A stretch of DNA of 64,000 bases, taken from Planctopirus ephydatiae (GTDB lineage Bacteria; Planctomycetota; Planctomycetia; Planctomycetales; Planctomycetaceae). A model generated the notes under the pieces. The model was not told the DNA's origin. It saw only the letters and a list, made by a program, of their open reading frames with translations, and did not search any database. Below, piece by piece: positions 1-9,000 of this stretch. The position numbers and the translations under genes are program-made. The stretch is taken from the NCBI RefSeq assembly GCF_007752345.1, contig NZ_CP036299.1:2061001-2125000 (forward strand), read 5' to 3'. Position 1 is the stretch's first letter, and each line of letters begins with the position of its first letter.

Positions 1-591
1 GTCTTTCAGGAAAGTTTTCTATTCAGCAATACGGTCTCGAACAATATTGCCTTTGGTAAGCCCTCGGCGACTCTCGATGAAATCGAATTTGCGGCCCGCC
101 AGGCGGCTGCGGAAGAATTTATCTCGGCCATGCCCGGGCAATACCAGAACGTGGTTGGTGAGTATGGCACTAACCTTTCGGGTGGTCAGAAACAGCGAAT
201 CTCACTGGCGCGTGCGTTGATCCTTCGTCCGCCGGTCCTGATTCTTGATGACGCCACAGCGGCTGTGGATTCTGAAACCGAGCATGCCATCCAGCAGACG
301 CTTGATCGACTTCGCGGCGAACGAACAGTCATTCTCGTTTCGAGTCGAGTCAGTACGTTAAGACATGCAGATCAGATTTTTGTGCTGAATGCCGGGATGC
401 TGGCTGAAACGGGCAATCATCAGGAATTGATGCAGAAGCATGGCCATTACTTCCAGATGGCCCAATTGCAGGCGTGGGAACAGACACTGACTGAGCCTGA
501 AGATTCGTTACCAGAGGATCGTGAAGCCAGTTCGTGGCCCAGTGCGCAAGGAGCGGCCTTTCCGCAAACGAAAGGGATCCGCAACGTATGA
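1..591 (+). CDS. ABC exporter half-transporter, degenerate-site subunit (5' truncated)
   Basis: This is the C-terminal end of an ABC exporter nucleotide-binding domain. The frame is open to base 1, so the N-terminal membrane domain and Walker A lie outside the window. In the visible 196 residues the Q-loop Gln is residue 3, a canonical LSGGQ signature is at 59-63, and Walker B reads LILDD at 80-84. The catalytic Glu is therefore Asp84, and the switch His is replaced by Ser115 (VSSRVST instead of the usual AHRLST pattern). The TGA overlaps the ATG of the next gene (ATGA), so the two are translationally coupled. The complementary non-canonical signature in the next gene indicates a heterodimeric exporter of the BmrC/BmrD or TM287/288 kind. 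The substrate is unknown. Confidence 0.93.
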   Translation, partial: VFQESFLFSNTVSNNIAFGKPSATLDEIEFAARQAAAEEFISAMPGQYQNVVGEYGTNLSGGQKQRISLARALILRPPVLILDDATAAVDSETEHAIQQTLDRLRGERTVILVSSRVSTLRHADQIFVLNAGMLAETGNHQELMQKHGHYFQMAQLQAWEQTLTEPEDSLPEDREASSWPSAQGAAFPQTKGIRNV

Positions 592-2435
592 AGTCATCTG
601 CTCCGCAAGCGATCATCGGGGATCTTCAAGGACTGACGCAGGTTGTGCGTAAGGAGGAATCCGAGGCACAGACCAGGCCTCTGGATTTCCGGCTGATTTC
701 CCGAATTCTGACTTATATGCGGCCCTATGCAGCCAAACGGAATGCACTTCTGGTGGCGGTAGTGCTCCGAGCGATTCAGCTACCGGCATTGACCTGGGCG
801 ATTGCACTGACCATCAATGGCCCTGTCACATCACGAGATATTCCAGGGGTCTGGCTGGCTGCGGGGGGATTTTTCCTTCTGGCACTTTCGACACAGTTCG
901 TGATGCATTTTCGACAGCGTTACGCCCTCGAACTGGGTGAACTTGTCGTTAAAGATCTCCGCAATGAGTTGTTTGCACATCTGCAGAACATGCCCTTGAG
1001 TTTCTTTAACCGTACAAAAGTCGGGCGAATTATCAGCCGCATGATTTCGGATATGGAAGATGTGCGTGTCGGTGTGCAGGAAGTGTTGTTTGTCAGCCTG
1101 GTGGCGTTTGGACAGTTGCTCGTCGCGGCAGCCTGCATGCTCTATTACGACGTGGGACTGTTTCTTCTGGTGCTGGGGATGGCCCCGATTCTGTGGTTGA
1201 CCAATCGGTACTTCCACAAGCTGATGAGTGAACTATTGCGGCAACTGCGGGAATCTTTCAGCCGGGTGACAGCCACTTTGGCGGAATCTGTCCTGGGCGT
1301 GCGAGTTACGCAAGGGTTCAGTCGGCAGGATGAAAATGCGAGATTGTTCAAGTTACTGGTGCAGGATCATTCGAAATACAACACGCGTGTGATGCAGGCC
1401 CAGGGGCTCTTTTTGCCACTGCTGGAATTCAACAGCCAGTTCTTTGCGGTGCTGCTTTTAATTGTCGGGAGTTACCGCGTTTTACAACCCGATTCGACAC
1501 TGACCATTGGCGAACTGGTCGGTTTTTTCTTTATGGCGAACATGTTCTTCTCGCCGATTCAGATTCTTGGCAATCAGTACAATCAGGCACTGACAGCGAT
1601 GGCCGGGGCTGAGCGATTGTTTGCACTGCTGGATACGCCGCCGGAATGGACAGATTTGCCAAATGCCCGGCCCTTGCCCGATGTGCGAGGACAAGTCGAG
1701 TTCGACAATGTGTGGTTCAGTTATGAACCTGGCCGGCCTGTTTTGAAGGGGATCAACTTCAAAGCCGAACCGGGTGAAACGATTGCTCTGGTGGGACATA
1801 CCGGAAGTGGCAAGACGTCGATCATCAATCTCGTGGCCCGCTTCTGGCTCCCTGACTCTGGCCAGATCCGCGTGGATGGAGTCGATCTGCGGGGAGTGAC
1901 GAGTGAATCTCTCCATAGGCAGATTGGAATTGTCCTGCAAACCAATTTCCTCTTTGCGGGAACGGTGCTGGATAACGTCCGGTTTGCCCGGCCCGATGCC
2001 TCTTTCGAAGAGGTGCAACGTGTCTGTCGGCAATTGGGTTGCTGGGAGGAATTCAGCGGGTTATCGCAAGGTCTTGAAACGCCGGTGGGAGAACGTGGTG
2101 CCCAGCTTTCGCTCGGGCAGCGGCAAATGGTCTGTTTTGCCCGGGCATTGCTGGCCAACCCGCGAATTCTGATTCTTGATGAAGCGACGAGCAGCATCGA
2201 TATCGTGACGGAAATTCGTCTGCAACAGGCACTCAAAGTGGTGATGCAGGGCCGCACCTGTTTTGTGGTGGCCCACCGGCTCAGTACCATTCGTGAGGCC
2301 AGCACCATTCTGGTTCTCGATCATGGGGAAATCATCGAGCGGGGAAATCATCACCAGTTGCTAGCCAGGCAGGGGCATTACGCCCGGTTGTACGAACGAT
2401 TCTCCCGTGCCGTCACGCTGCCGCCTGCGGGCTGA
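588..2435 (+). CDS. ABC exporter half-transporter, partner subunit
   Basis: A 615-residue exporter with an N-terminal six-helix ABC membrane domain (about residues 40-335) and a C-terminal ATPase. Walker A GHTGSGKT is near 403-410, Walker B LILDE near 528-532 and the switch His at 563 are all canonical. The signature is LSLGQ (507-511), with the second position of the usual GG pair changed to Leu-Gly. The degenerate ATP site of the dimer would thus be built from the upstream protein's Walker B/H-loop and this protein's signature, while the other site is fully canonical. The ATG at 588 overlaps the upstream stop and is preferred to the in-frame ATG at 534, which lies inside the upstream gene. 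The role is drug, lipid or peptide export; the substrate cannot be read from sequence. Confidence 0.93.
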   Translation: MKSSAPQAIIGDLQGLTQVVRKEESEAQTRPLDFRLISRILTYMRPYAAKRNALLVAVVLRAIQLPALTWAIALTINGPVTSRDIPGVWLAAGGFFLLALSTQFVMHFRQRYALELGELVVKDLRNELFAHLQNMPLSFFNRTKVGRIISRMISDMEDVRVGVQEVLFVSLVAFGQLLVAAACMLYYDVGLFLLVLGMAPILWLTNRYFHKLMSELLRQLRESFSRVTATLAESVLGVRVTQGFSRQDENARLFKLLVQDHSKYNTRVMQAQGLFLPLLEFNSQFFAVLLLIVGSYRVLQPDSTLTIGELVGFFFMANMFFSPIQILGNQYNQALTAMAGAERLFALLDTPPEWTDLPNARPLPDVRGQVEFDNVWFSYEPGRPVLKGINFKAEPGETIALVGHTGSGKTSIINLVARFWLPDSGQIRVDGVDLRGVTSESLHRQIGIVLQTNFLFAGTVLDNVRFARPDASFEEVQRVCRQLGCWEEFSGLSQGLETPVGERGAQLSLGQRQMVCFARALLANPRILILDEATSSIDIVTEIRLQQALKVVMQGRTCFVVAHRLSTIREASTILVLDHGEIIERGNHHQLLARQGHYARLYERFSRAVTLPPAG

Positions 2436-2477
2436 ACAATGCAGCCTGATTTCTTCGGCACTGTTTCGTTTGCAAGC

Positions 2478-3311
2478 TCAAGAACTGGCACTGCGATACT
2501 GGGTCAGTGCGAACTGAAATATCCAGCGCGAACATAAGAGCGAAAATCCAGCAGCTACTAAGGTCAATAACGTCCACAGGGATGGTGCCGTAATCATGGA
2601 CATGACGACCTGCGCGGGGACAGTCACAACCAGCAGAATGGGAATCACGAACTGGAATGTGAACCGTATGAGTTCTCCAATCGGCGAACCGCTGTAAATG
2701 CTGGCCGGGTAGCGAGCAAAGACGGTCACATAGAACCAGAAATCGAGCAGACCCTGGTTTCTGCCCAGCCAGATACTGGACGCTGCCAGTGCCAGCATGA
2801 GGCTGTAGAAAAAGGCGACAGCCGAGAGCAGCAGTAACGGATAGATTACCAGCACCCATCCCGAGGGCCAGACACCATTCTGATAGATCGCATAGCCCAG
2901 TAACCCGCTGGCGAACACAATCTGGTTCGCCATGGAGAGATCCATTTTTTCAAAAGAGACGAGGAACTGGGTATCAATCGGCTTGAGTAAGGCAAAATCG
3001 AGTGACCCCGTGCGGATCATCTCGCTGAAGTTGGCACAATTGGGCATGAAGATCGCCTCGACAATCGCGTTGATCAGCATGCCTGTGGCCATAAAGCCAA
3101 AGTATTCGGCTCTCGTCCACTCGTTGATTTGCGGGACGACGCGAAATATCAGATCGAACATCACGATTTGAGCCGCAAACCAGAAAAGTCGCGAGAACAA
3201 CGTGATCATGAAGTTGCTGCGAAACGAGAGTTCACGCACCAGAGCATTGCGGACGAAGACCATCAGCACTCGCAGATAGTTGGCCTGGAGCTGCCGATTT
3301 TCAGTTGTCAT
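2478..3311 (-). CDS. ABC-2 type transporter permease
   Basis: A 277-residue hydrophobic protein with about six predicted membrane segments. The stretch RTGSLDFALLKPID near residues 101-114 is typical of the COG3694/ABC2_membrane_6 permease family, which normally works with a second permease and an ATP-binding protein. Its ATG overlaps the purM stop by 4 bp, so it is translated as part of a purM operon. No cognate ATPase or partner permease lies beside it; the convergent exporter at 0.6-2.4 kb carries its own ATPase domains and is not an obvious partner. The purM coupling is presumably historical rather than functional. Family assignment is good; substrate unknown. Confidence 0.85.
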   Translation of the reverse strand: MTTENRQLQANYLRVLMVFVRNALVRELSFRSNFMITLFSRLFWFAAQIVMFDLIFRVVPQINEWTRAEYFGFMATGMLINAIVEAIFMPNCANFSEMIRTGSLDFALLKPIDTQFLVSFEKMDLSMANQIVFASGLLGYAIYQNGVWPSGWVLVIYPLLLLSAVAFFYSLMLALAASSIWLGRNQGLLDFWFYVTVFARYPASIYSGSPIGELIRFTFQFVIPILLVVTVPAQVVMSMITAPSLWTLLTLVAAGFSLLCSRWIFQFALTQYRSASS

Positions 3312-4372
3312 CCCACGTACTCCACGCCGGCTTCGCCACTTTTGACTTCGCCAATACGAACCGGATTTTCGCCCAGAGCGACAAGCTGCTTTTCAATACT
3401 GGCTGCGAACTGCGGTCTGACAATCAGGACAAACCCGATCCCCATATTGAAGACTTTATACATCTCTTCTCGGTCGATACGACCTAAGGACTGTAACCAG
3501 CCGAAGAGTGCCGGGACTTCCCACGATTTTCGATCAATCACCACATGGGCGCCGGGAGGCAGAAATCGCTCGATATTATCGCGAAGACCACCACCTGTGA
3601 TATGCGCCAACCCGCTGACCGCAATTCGGCTGGTGTATCGCCGCAAGACACTCAGCACCTGACGGACATACAGTCGTGTGGGCTTGAGTAAGGCTTCGCC
3701 GACCGTAGTGCCGAGTTCGGGAATCTGTTGATCGACCTTGAGTTTGGCGACTTCGAAAACCACCTTGCGCACGAGGCTGTAACCATTCGAGTGGAACCCA
3801 CTGGAAGGCAAACCAATGAGCACATCGCCTGGTTTGACCGCTTTTCCGTCGATGAGCCGCTTACGCTCGACGACACCTGTGCAAAAACCAGCCATATCAA
3901 AATCGCCAGCGGCGTAGATATCCGGCATAATAGCTGTTTCGCCACCTAAGAGAGCTGCTCCACATTCTTCGCAGCCTTTGGCAACTCCTTCGACGAGGCT
4001 GGCGACAAGGTCCGGATCGTCTTTTCCTAATGCGAGGTAATCGAGGAAGAAAAGAGGCTCGGCTCCCATGCAGAGCACATCGTTGACAGACATCCCCACC
4101 AGATCGATACCAACCGTCTTATAGCTCTTGAGCTGAATGGCCACTTTGAGTTTGGTGCCCACGCCATCGGTACCCGAAACCAGCACAGGGTCTTCGTAAC
4201 TGTGCTGTCCTGGTTTGCGGCTGTGATTGAGACGGAACAATCCGCCAAAGGCGTCGTTGATTGCCACAACCCGCGGTGTATGAGTTCGAGCCATGAGCGC
4301 GGGCAGTCTCTTCATCGCCTCGTCGTAAAGCTTGAGATCAACCCCTGCAGATTCGTATGTCAACGAAGCCAT
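3308..4372 (-). CDS. purM: Phosphoribosylformylglycinamidine cyclo-ligase
   Basis: PurM (AIR synthetase) closes the imidazole ring in step five of purine synthesis, using ATP, in the cytoplasm. The 354-residue product begins MASLTYESAGVDLKLYDEAM. It contains the conserved DGVGTKL segment, GIDLVGMSVNDVL, LGGETAIMPD and the C-terminal GLAHITGGGLRDNI block, all hallmarks of the family, and is close to the usual length of about 345. The frame stays open upstream to an ATG at 4564, but family similarity begins only at the ATG at 4372. There is no strong ribosome-binding site there. The stop overlaps the start of the ABC-2 permease downstream. Confidence 0.96.
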   Translation of the reverse strand: MASLTYESAGVDLKLYDEAMKRLPALMARTHTPRVVAINDAFGGLFRLNHSRKPGQHSYEDPVLVSGTDGVGTKLKVAIQLKSYKTVGIDLVGMSVNDVLCMGAEPLFFLDYLALGKDDPDLVASLVEGVAKGCEECGAALLGGETAIMPDIYAAGDFDMAGFCTGVVERKRLIDGKAVKPGDVLIGLPSSGFHSNGYSLVRKVVFEVAKLKVDQQIPELGTTVGEALLKPTRLYVRQVLSVLRRYTSRIAVSGLAHITGGGLRDNIERFLPPGAHVVIDRKSWEVPALFGWLQSLGRIDREEMYKVFNMGIGFVLIVRPQFAASIEKQLVALGENPVRIGEVKSGEAGVEYVG

Positions 4373-4620
4373 TGTATTTGCACCGAAAAGGCTAAGGAAA
4401 GCGTCCCGGCGTAGTATAACCCGACAGAGGTAGGCTCGCACAGCGAACGGCAAGTTCCTGATAAGACGCTGGCTGGCAGGCTTAAATTGGCTGGAATTCG
4501 CTGGAAGAGATGCGAAAACCCGTCGAAAAATTGAGAACCTGTGACCGGATCGCACTGTCAACAAATGGCGTTCTGATAAAGACTCCAGCGAAAAGGATCA
4601 TCGAATTGAATCGTCCGGCC

Positions 4621-4965
4621 ATGCGACAAGAATTGATCACCTGGGAAGATTTTGAGCAGGTCGAACTTCGTGTGGGAACGATCGTCGAAGTCTTCGATTT
4701 TCCCGAAGCTCGAAAGCCGGCTTATCGATTGACCATCGACTTTGGCGAGACCATTGGGCTGAAGAAATCGAGCGCCCAGATCACAACCCGGTATGAGAAA
4801 GAGCAACTTCTCGGAAAGCAGGTCATTGGCGTTGTCAATTTTCCTGTGAAACAGATCGGCCCAGTCCGGTCGGAATGTCTGGTCACAGGATTTTACCATC
4901 CCGATGGATCGGTCATTCTCGCTGTTCCTGATCAAGCGGTGCCGAATGGCTCCAAACTCGGCTGA
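4621..4965 (+). CDS. csaA: tRNA-binding domain protein, CsaA-like
   Basis: A 114-residue protein consisting of one tRNA-binding OB-fold domain. Visible hallmarks are [11 protein letters not shown] near the N-terminus, RLTIDFG, the SSAQIT motif and a C-terminal [17 protein letters not shown], all matching the CsaA family, described as a small export-related chaperone and tRNA binder. The length matches stand-alone CsaA. An in-frame TTG at 4606 has an AAAAGGA ribosome-binding sequence about 8 bases upstream and could be the true start, adding five residues. The gene stands alone, divergent from purM and convergent with the antiporter. Confidence 0.88.
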   Translation: MRQELITWEDFEQVELRVGTIVEVFDFPEARKPAYRLTIDFGETIGLKKSSAQITTRYEKEQLLGKQVIGVVNFPVKQIGPVRSECLVTGFYHPDGSVILAVPDQAVPNGSKLG

Positions 4966-5005
4966 GCCACCAGGAACACCCGCAACAATCCCATACTGAT
5001 GTGTT

Positions 5006-6493
5006 TCAATTGAGGGATGGCGGACTGGATTTTTCTTTCCGGTCGATCCATGCGAGCCAAGGGCCGGTCATCATCGTGGTGACAATAGCCATGATGACCA
5101 GCATGGTGAACAGTTTCGGAGAAAGGACCCCCAGATCGAGGCCCAGATTCAAGACGATCAACTCCATCAACCCGCGGGTGTTCATCAGCGAACCAATGCG
5201 CAATGCATCGAAGTGCGAAACGTTCGTCCAGCGAGCCGCCAGATAGCTGCCGCCGAATTTTCCCAGAATTGCCAAGGCGATGAGCGTCAGACAGATAAAA
5301 ATATCGGCGAATGAGGAGAGCAGACCGATTTGTGTGCGCAGACCCGTGATGGCGAAAAACGCGGGGAGCATGACAGGTGCGAAGGAGTTGAGCAGACTGG
5401 CGAGTCCCTTCCCTGCGGCCGATTGGTGCGAGATCAGGGCACCGAATAGAAACGCACCAAAAAGTGCATGAATCCCGATCATATCAGTGATTCCAGCCGA
5501 GATGAGCCCCATGGCCAGCAGGAAGATCACCTTGCTTGAAGTGCGGCTTTCGACTGTGGCTGATGCAGCAGAATTCTGGGGCCCGACCAGAGTCGATGGT
5601 GTTGTCATGCGGGTTAACAAGGGCTTAAAGGCCAGCAGCATCACTAAACAGAAGATGACGGCACAGCTGACCACCCAGATGGCATCGGCCGCAGTCGATT
5701 GGACGATGCCAATCACAATCGCCAATAGACACCAGGCGGTTACATCATCCGCAGCGGCACAAGTGAGTGCCATGACACCTAGCGGAGTCTGTGACATCCC
5801 GCGATCGGCGAGAATGCGAGCCAGGACAGGAAAAGCCGTAATCGAAAGACTGACACCCACAAATAAGACAAAGGGAGTAAAACTGGCGTCCTCACCAGCC
5901 AGTGAAGGATAAAGGCCCATTGCAGCCATGCAGCCGAGAATCATGGGGAGAATAATGCTTCCATGAGAAATGGCGAGGGACTGATGGCCTTTCGAACGAA
6001 GTGCTGAGATGTCGAACTCCAGGCCCACGTTCAGCATGTACAGGATCACGCCGAATTGGGCAATCACACCGAGGGCTGGCATGACTGTGTCAGGAAAGAG
6101 CGTGGCTGTAGCGGGTGGGAAAATGGCTCCGAGCAGTGATGGGCCCAGGGCAATGCCGGCAAGAACTTCACCAATCACAGCCGGCTGATTCAACCATTGG
6201 CACACCTGACCCAGGCAGCGACCGACCAGTAAAACCGTAGCCATGGCGAACATCAGTTGTGCCACCAGATGAACGGCATGTCCCTGAGGTTTGGCGGTGG
6301 TTAAGTCCTGAGGTTCGTCGGAGATACTGTTGACTGAATGACTGCGATTCACCAGCAGCTGTTCGCCAGTCTGGCAGATGATGACCACAATGAAGATGGC
6401 GACGACAATCGTGACCAGATAGGTGGCCCAGAATTTCCACACGTTGATCTTTAACGCGCTGTGAGCCGGAGGATTGCTGGATGGAATCTCCAT
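5006..6493 (-). CDS. CPA2-family monovalent cation:proton antiporter
   Basis: A 495-residue membrane protein. A first hydrophobic segment (about 20-43) is followed by a roughly 40-residue polar stretch, then the 10-12 helices of a Na+/H+ exchanger (KefB-like, CPA2) domain. Recognisable parts are QPAVIGEVLAGIALGPS, LEFDISALR, SLSITAFPVLARIL, and the ion-binding Asp pair in TCAAADDVTAWC. No C-terminal TrkA-N/RCK domain is present, so it resembles short CPA2 antiporters rather than full KefB. The extra N-terminal helix with a loop is slightly unusual. A perfect 14-bp palindrome about 56 bp upstream of the start could be a regulatory site. Confidence 0.92.
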   Translation of the reverse strand: MEIPSSNPPAHSALKINVWKFWATYLVTIVVAIFIVVIICQTGEQLLVNRSHSVNSISDEPQDLTTAKPQGHAVHLVAQLMFAMATVLLVGRCLGQVCQWLNQPAVIGEVLAGIALGPSLLGAIFPPATATLFPDTVMPALGVIAQFGVILYMLNVGLEFDISALRSKGHQSLAISHGSIILPMILGCMAAMGLYPSLAGEDASFTPFVLFVGVSLSITAFPVLARILADRGMSQTPLGVMALTCAAADDVTAWCLLAIVIGIVQSTAADAIWVVSCAVIFCLVMLLAFKPLLTRMTTPSTLVGPQNSAASATVESRTSSKVIFLLAMGLISAGITDMIGIHALFGAFLFGALISHQSAAGKGLASLLNSFAPVMLPAFFAITGLRTQIGLLSSFADIFICLTLIALAILGKFGGSYLAARWTNVSHFDALRIGSLMNTRGLMELIVLNLGLDLGVLSPKLFTMLVIMAIVTTMMTGPWLAWIDRKEKSSPPSLN

Positions 6494-6548
6494 GATGAGT
6501 ACAAAATCCTCGGACCACCCTGTTAACTTACCAAGCTGCGAAACGTCT

Positions 6549-6562
6549 ATTGTTTAAACAAT
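6549..6562. promoter_or_regulatory. Perfect 14-bp palindrome upstream of antiporter gene
   Basis: The sequence attgtttaaacaat is its own reverse complement, embedded in an AT-rich stretch 56-69 bp upstream of the antiporter start. A related half-site with the core ttgtttaaca lies near 6612-6622. Size and placement suit a repressor or activator dimer site acting on the antiporter promoter. No regulator is identified; this is inference. Confidence 0.4.
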
Positions 6563-6655
6563 AATTGTCACAACAACTGTATGCAAGCAGAAGATACGGA
6601 AAATGTCACAAGTTGTTTAACAGTAAGGGATTGATAACAAATATCCACTGGAGTT

Positions 6656-8098
6656 TTAATCGCCGGCTGGAAGATCGACGTCATTCGGGATAGCGACTGC
6701 GCGCAAGTCGTAACCGTCGCGAGCCGTAATCTCGACGGGAATCATCTGCCCGGCGCGCAGGTTTTCACCAGTCACGAAGACATTGGCATCGATATCCGGC
6801 GCATCGAAAAAGCAGCGGCCCAGCCAGGTCTGGTCATCGATCTTGCGGTCGAGAACGGCGTCGAGTTCATAGCCGATCCATTGATCAGCAAAAGCAAACG
6901 CATGCGGCTGCTGAATTTCCATGAGTCGATCACGCCGGGCTGCTTTGACATCTTCGGGAAGATGATCGGGGAGTCGCACGGCTGGTGTTCCGGGCTCATA
7001 GGAATAGGTGAACGCTCCTAATCTGGCAAAGCGACCTTCATCGACAAACTGGCAGAGTTCTTCAAACTGGGCATCGGTCTCTCCCGGGAAGCCAGTGATG
7101 AAGGTGGTACGGATCGTAAGATTCGCAATCCGATCCTGAAGTTTATCGAGTAATTCCACTGTGGCAGCCCGATTCGTGCGCCGCTGCATTCTCCGCAGCA
7201 TCGTGTCGTTAATGTGCTGCAAGGGGAGATCGAGATAAGGCAGAATCTTGCCTGAGCCGGCAATGGTATCAATGAGATCATCCGTGAAGTGAATCGGGTA
7301 AAGGTACATCAGGCGGATCCACTGAATGCCCTCGACTCTTTCCACCTCTCGAAGCAGTTCTGCCAGACGCACTCGACCATACAGATCGAGTCCATAGTAG
7401 GTCGTATCCTGGGCCACAAGAATCAGTTCTTTGACGCCATCCGCAGCCAGCTCCCGAGCTTCCTGAATGACCATCTCGATTGGCTTAGTGATGTGCTTCC
7501 CACGCATTTTAGGAATGGCACAGAAGGTACAAGTCCGATCACAACCTTCTGAGATTTTCAAATATGCAAAGTGTTTGGGAGTGACTCTTAAACGCAATCG
7601 GTCATCCATGGCCCGGATGGGGGCTGGACGGAAAACTTCGCGTTGTTCGCGTGCTCCACCGACCATTCGATCGGCGACTTTGCCAATTTCTTCCCGGCTG
7701 AAGACACCCATGACATGGTCGATCTCCGGGATTTCCTGCAGGAGTGCGCCACCCATACGTTCTGGCAGACAGCCAGCGACGATGACACCACGAGTTCCGC
7801 CGTGAGACTTGAGCTGGAGCATTTCGCGAATGACCGATTTTGATTCTTCGCGGGCACTGTCGATGAAGCCGCAAGTATTGATGACGACGAAATCTGCTCC
7901 TTCGGGATCAGGAACCAGCGAGTAGCCTTCCTCGGAGAGTGTGCCGAGCATGCGCTCGCTATCGACCAGATTTTTAGGGCAACCCAGGCTGACGAAGGCG
8001 TAGGTCCCTTTCGAGTTGGTTTGCGGGCCAGTGCTGGCTTGTGGCAAGCTGTGCGTTTCGTCGAGCGAGATGATCGGCAACTGCATTGTCTGGTTCAT
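6656..8098 (-). CDS. rimO: Ribosomal protein S12 methylthiotransferase
   Basis: RimO is a radical-SAM enzyme that adds a methylthio group to Asp88 of ribosomal protein S12. The 480-residue product has the N-terminal MTTase domain (FVSLGCPKNLVDSERM, VINTCGFIDSAREES, Cys in GCLPER), the radical-SAM cluster motif CDRTCTFC near 186-193, and a C-terminal TRAM-like segment. SLGCPKN and the wording around CAIPKMRGK are those of RimO rather than MiaB. The N-terminus carries about 30 extra residues before the domain. It is a single gene in a minus-strand run, with the Uma2 gene upstream. Confidence 0.95.
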   Translation of the reverse strand: MNQTMQLPIISLDETHSLPQASTGPQTNSKGTYAFVSLGCPKNLVDSERMLGTLSEEGYSLVPDPEGADFVVINTCGFIDSAREESKSVIREMLQLKSHGGTRGVIVAGCLPERMGGALLQEIPEIDHVMGVFSREEIGKVADRMVGGAREQREVFRPAPIRAMDDRLRLRVTPKHFAYLKISEGCDRTCTFCAIPKMRGKHITKPIEMVIQEARELAADGVKELILVAQDTTYYGLDLYGRVRLAELLREVERVEGIQWIRLMYLYPIHFTDDLIDTIAGSGKILPYLDLPLQHINDTMLRRMQRRTNRAATVELLDKLQDRIANLTIRTTFITGFPGETDAQFEELCQFVDEGRFARLGAFTYSYEPGTPAVRLPDHLPEDVKAARRDRLMEIQQPHAFAFADQWIGYELDAVLDRKIDDQTWLGRCFFDAPDIDANVFVTGENLRAGQMIPVEITARDGYDLRAVAIPNDVDLPAGD

Positions 8099-8172
8099 TT
8101 CAACGAAAATGTAACTTTATTGATAAATGCGAAGAGAGTCTGGCTCAACTGAGAAAGTCAGTCTCATAGGGA

Positions 8173-8730
8173 TTATTCAAACAGACTGCCCACGACAATT
8201 TCGAAGCCGGGCAGGAGATCGGAGAAGGTTAAAAGGTCGGCACTGGTCAAAATCCTGGCTTCCTGATCGGCTGAATAAACATGGACATGTCTGGAGCTGG
8301 GGTCGATGACGGCCACTGTGAGAACATTAGCATTCAGGTACTCAGCCACCTTTTGCAGGATGTCTTTCCAGCGGTCGCTCTGAGAGCGAATCTCGATGAC
8401 CAGTTCGGGACTGGCTGGCCAGTATCCCTCTGGTAATGAACCTGCCGGGATTCGTTGATAGCTGTAATAGGCGAGATCCGGGCCACGTACAGTATCGGGA
8501 TCGTGTTGTGTCACGACCCCCGCATCACCTCCGACGACCCGCCCCAAGTTATGTTTCTGCACATAAGACCACAGGAGGGCGTTGATCCGACTTAAGTAAA
8601 AGCCATGCGATGTGAACGGACGATTGATCTCGACAACTCTCCCACGGACAAGTTCTGTCAACCGGCCGTCGTTATCCAGTCGGCCGTATTCGTCTGCGGA
8701 GAGTAGTTTTGAGCCCAGCAGTGTTGTCAT
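8173..8730 (-). CDS. Uma2-family (DUF820) restriction-endonuclease-fold protein
   Basis: A 185-residue protein matching the Uma2/DUF820 family with a PD-(D/E)XK nuclease fold. It starts with the typical LLSADEYGRLDNDGRLTELVRGRVVEI segment. The catalytic-type residues fall in GPDLAYYS (near 83-90) and ELVIEIRSQSD (near 108-118), where Glu and Gln/Ser replace the canonical ExK spacing seen in true nucleases. The family is greatly expanded in cyanobacteria and planctomycetes, its cellular role is not established, and most members occur as single genes, as here. One copy of the dispersed hairpin repeat lies just upstream. Confidence 0.9.
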   Translation of the reverse strand: MTTLLGSKLLSADEYGRLDNDGRLTELVRGRVVEINRPFTSHGFYLSRINALLWSYVQKHNLGRVVGGDAGVVTQHDPDTVRGPDLAYYSYQRIPAGSLPEGYWPASPELVIEIRSQSDRWKDILQKVAEYLNANVLTVAVIDPSSRHVHVYSADQEARILTSADLLTFSDLLPGFEIVVGSLFE

Positions 8731-8849
8731 GACGGATCGTTCCCCTGCAAAACGGGCTCGGTCTTCGATTACATCCTTATTCTATCGCAATGGAGGCCCG
8801 GCGGGAATCACCCACTTGAAATCGAGAATGATTCGCTCGGTCATTGAAT

Positions 8850-8925
8850 TCCCAGGAAATGACAGCACGGTGTGGATTGCGAAGACATGCTTGCTCGGAG
8901 TCGCAAGCATGGCACACATTGTGCC
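8850..8925. repeat. Dispersed hairpin repeat, copy A
   Basis: The core at 8886-8911 is catgcttgc, an 8-nt loop, then gcaagcatg: a perfect 9-bp stem. It is preceded by the conserved cccaggaaatgacagc and followed by gcacac, as in the other copies at about 19.8, 28.1, 36.2, 37.3, 39.7, 45.3 and 54.2 kb. It lies in the gap between the Uma2 and adk genes. Confidence 0.85.
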
Positions 8926-9000
8926 TTTTACTCCTGGCATCTATTTTCGTTCTTTGGAGGGGTGAACTCTGTAATCGATGAATCGAGAAGAGATCATGAC

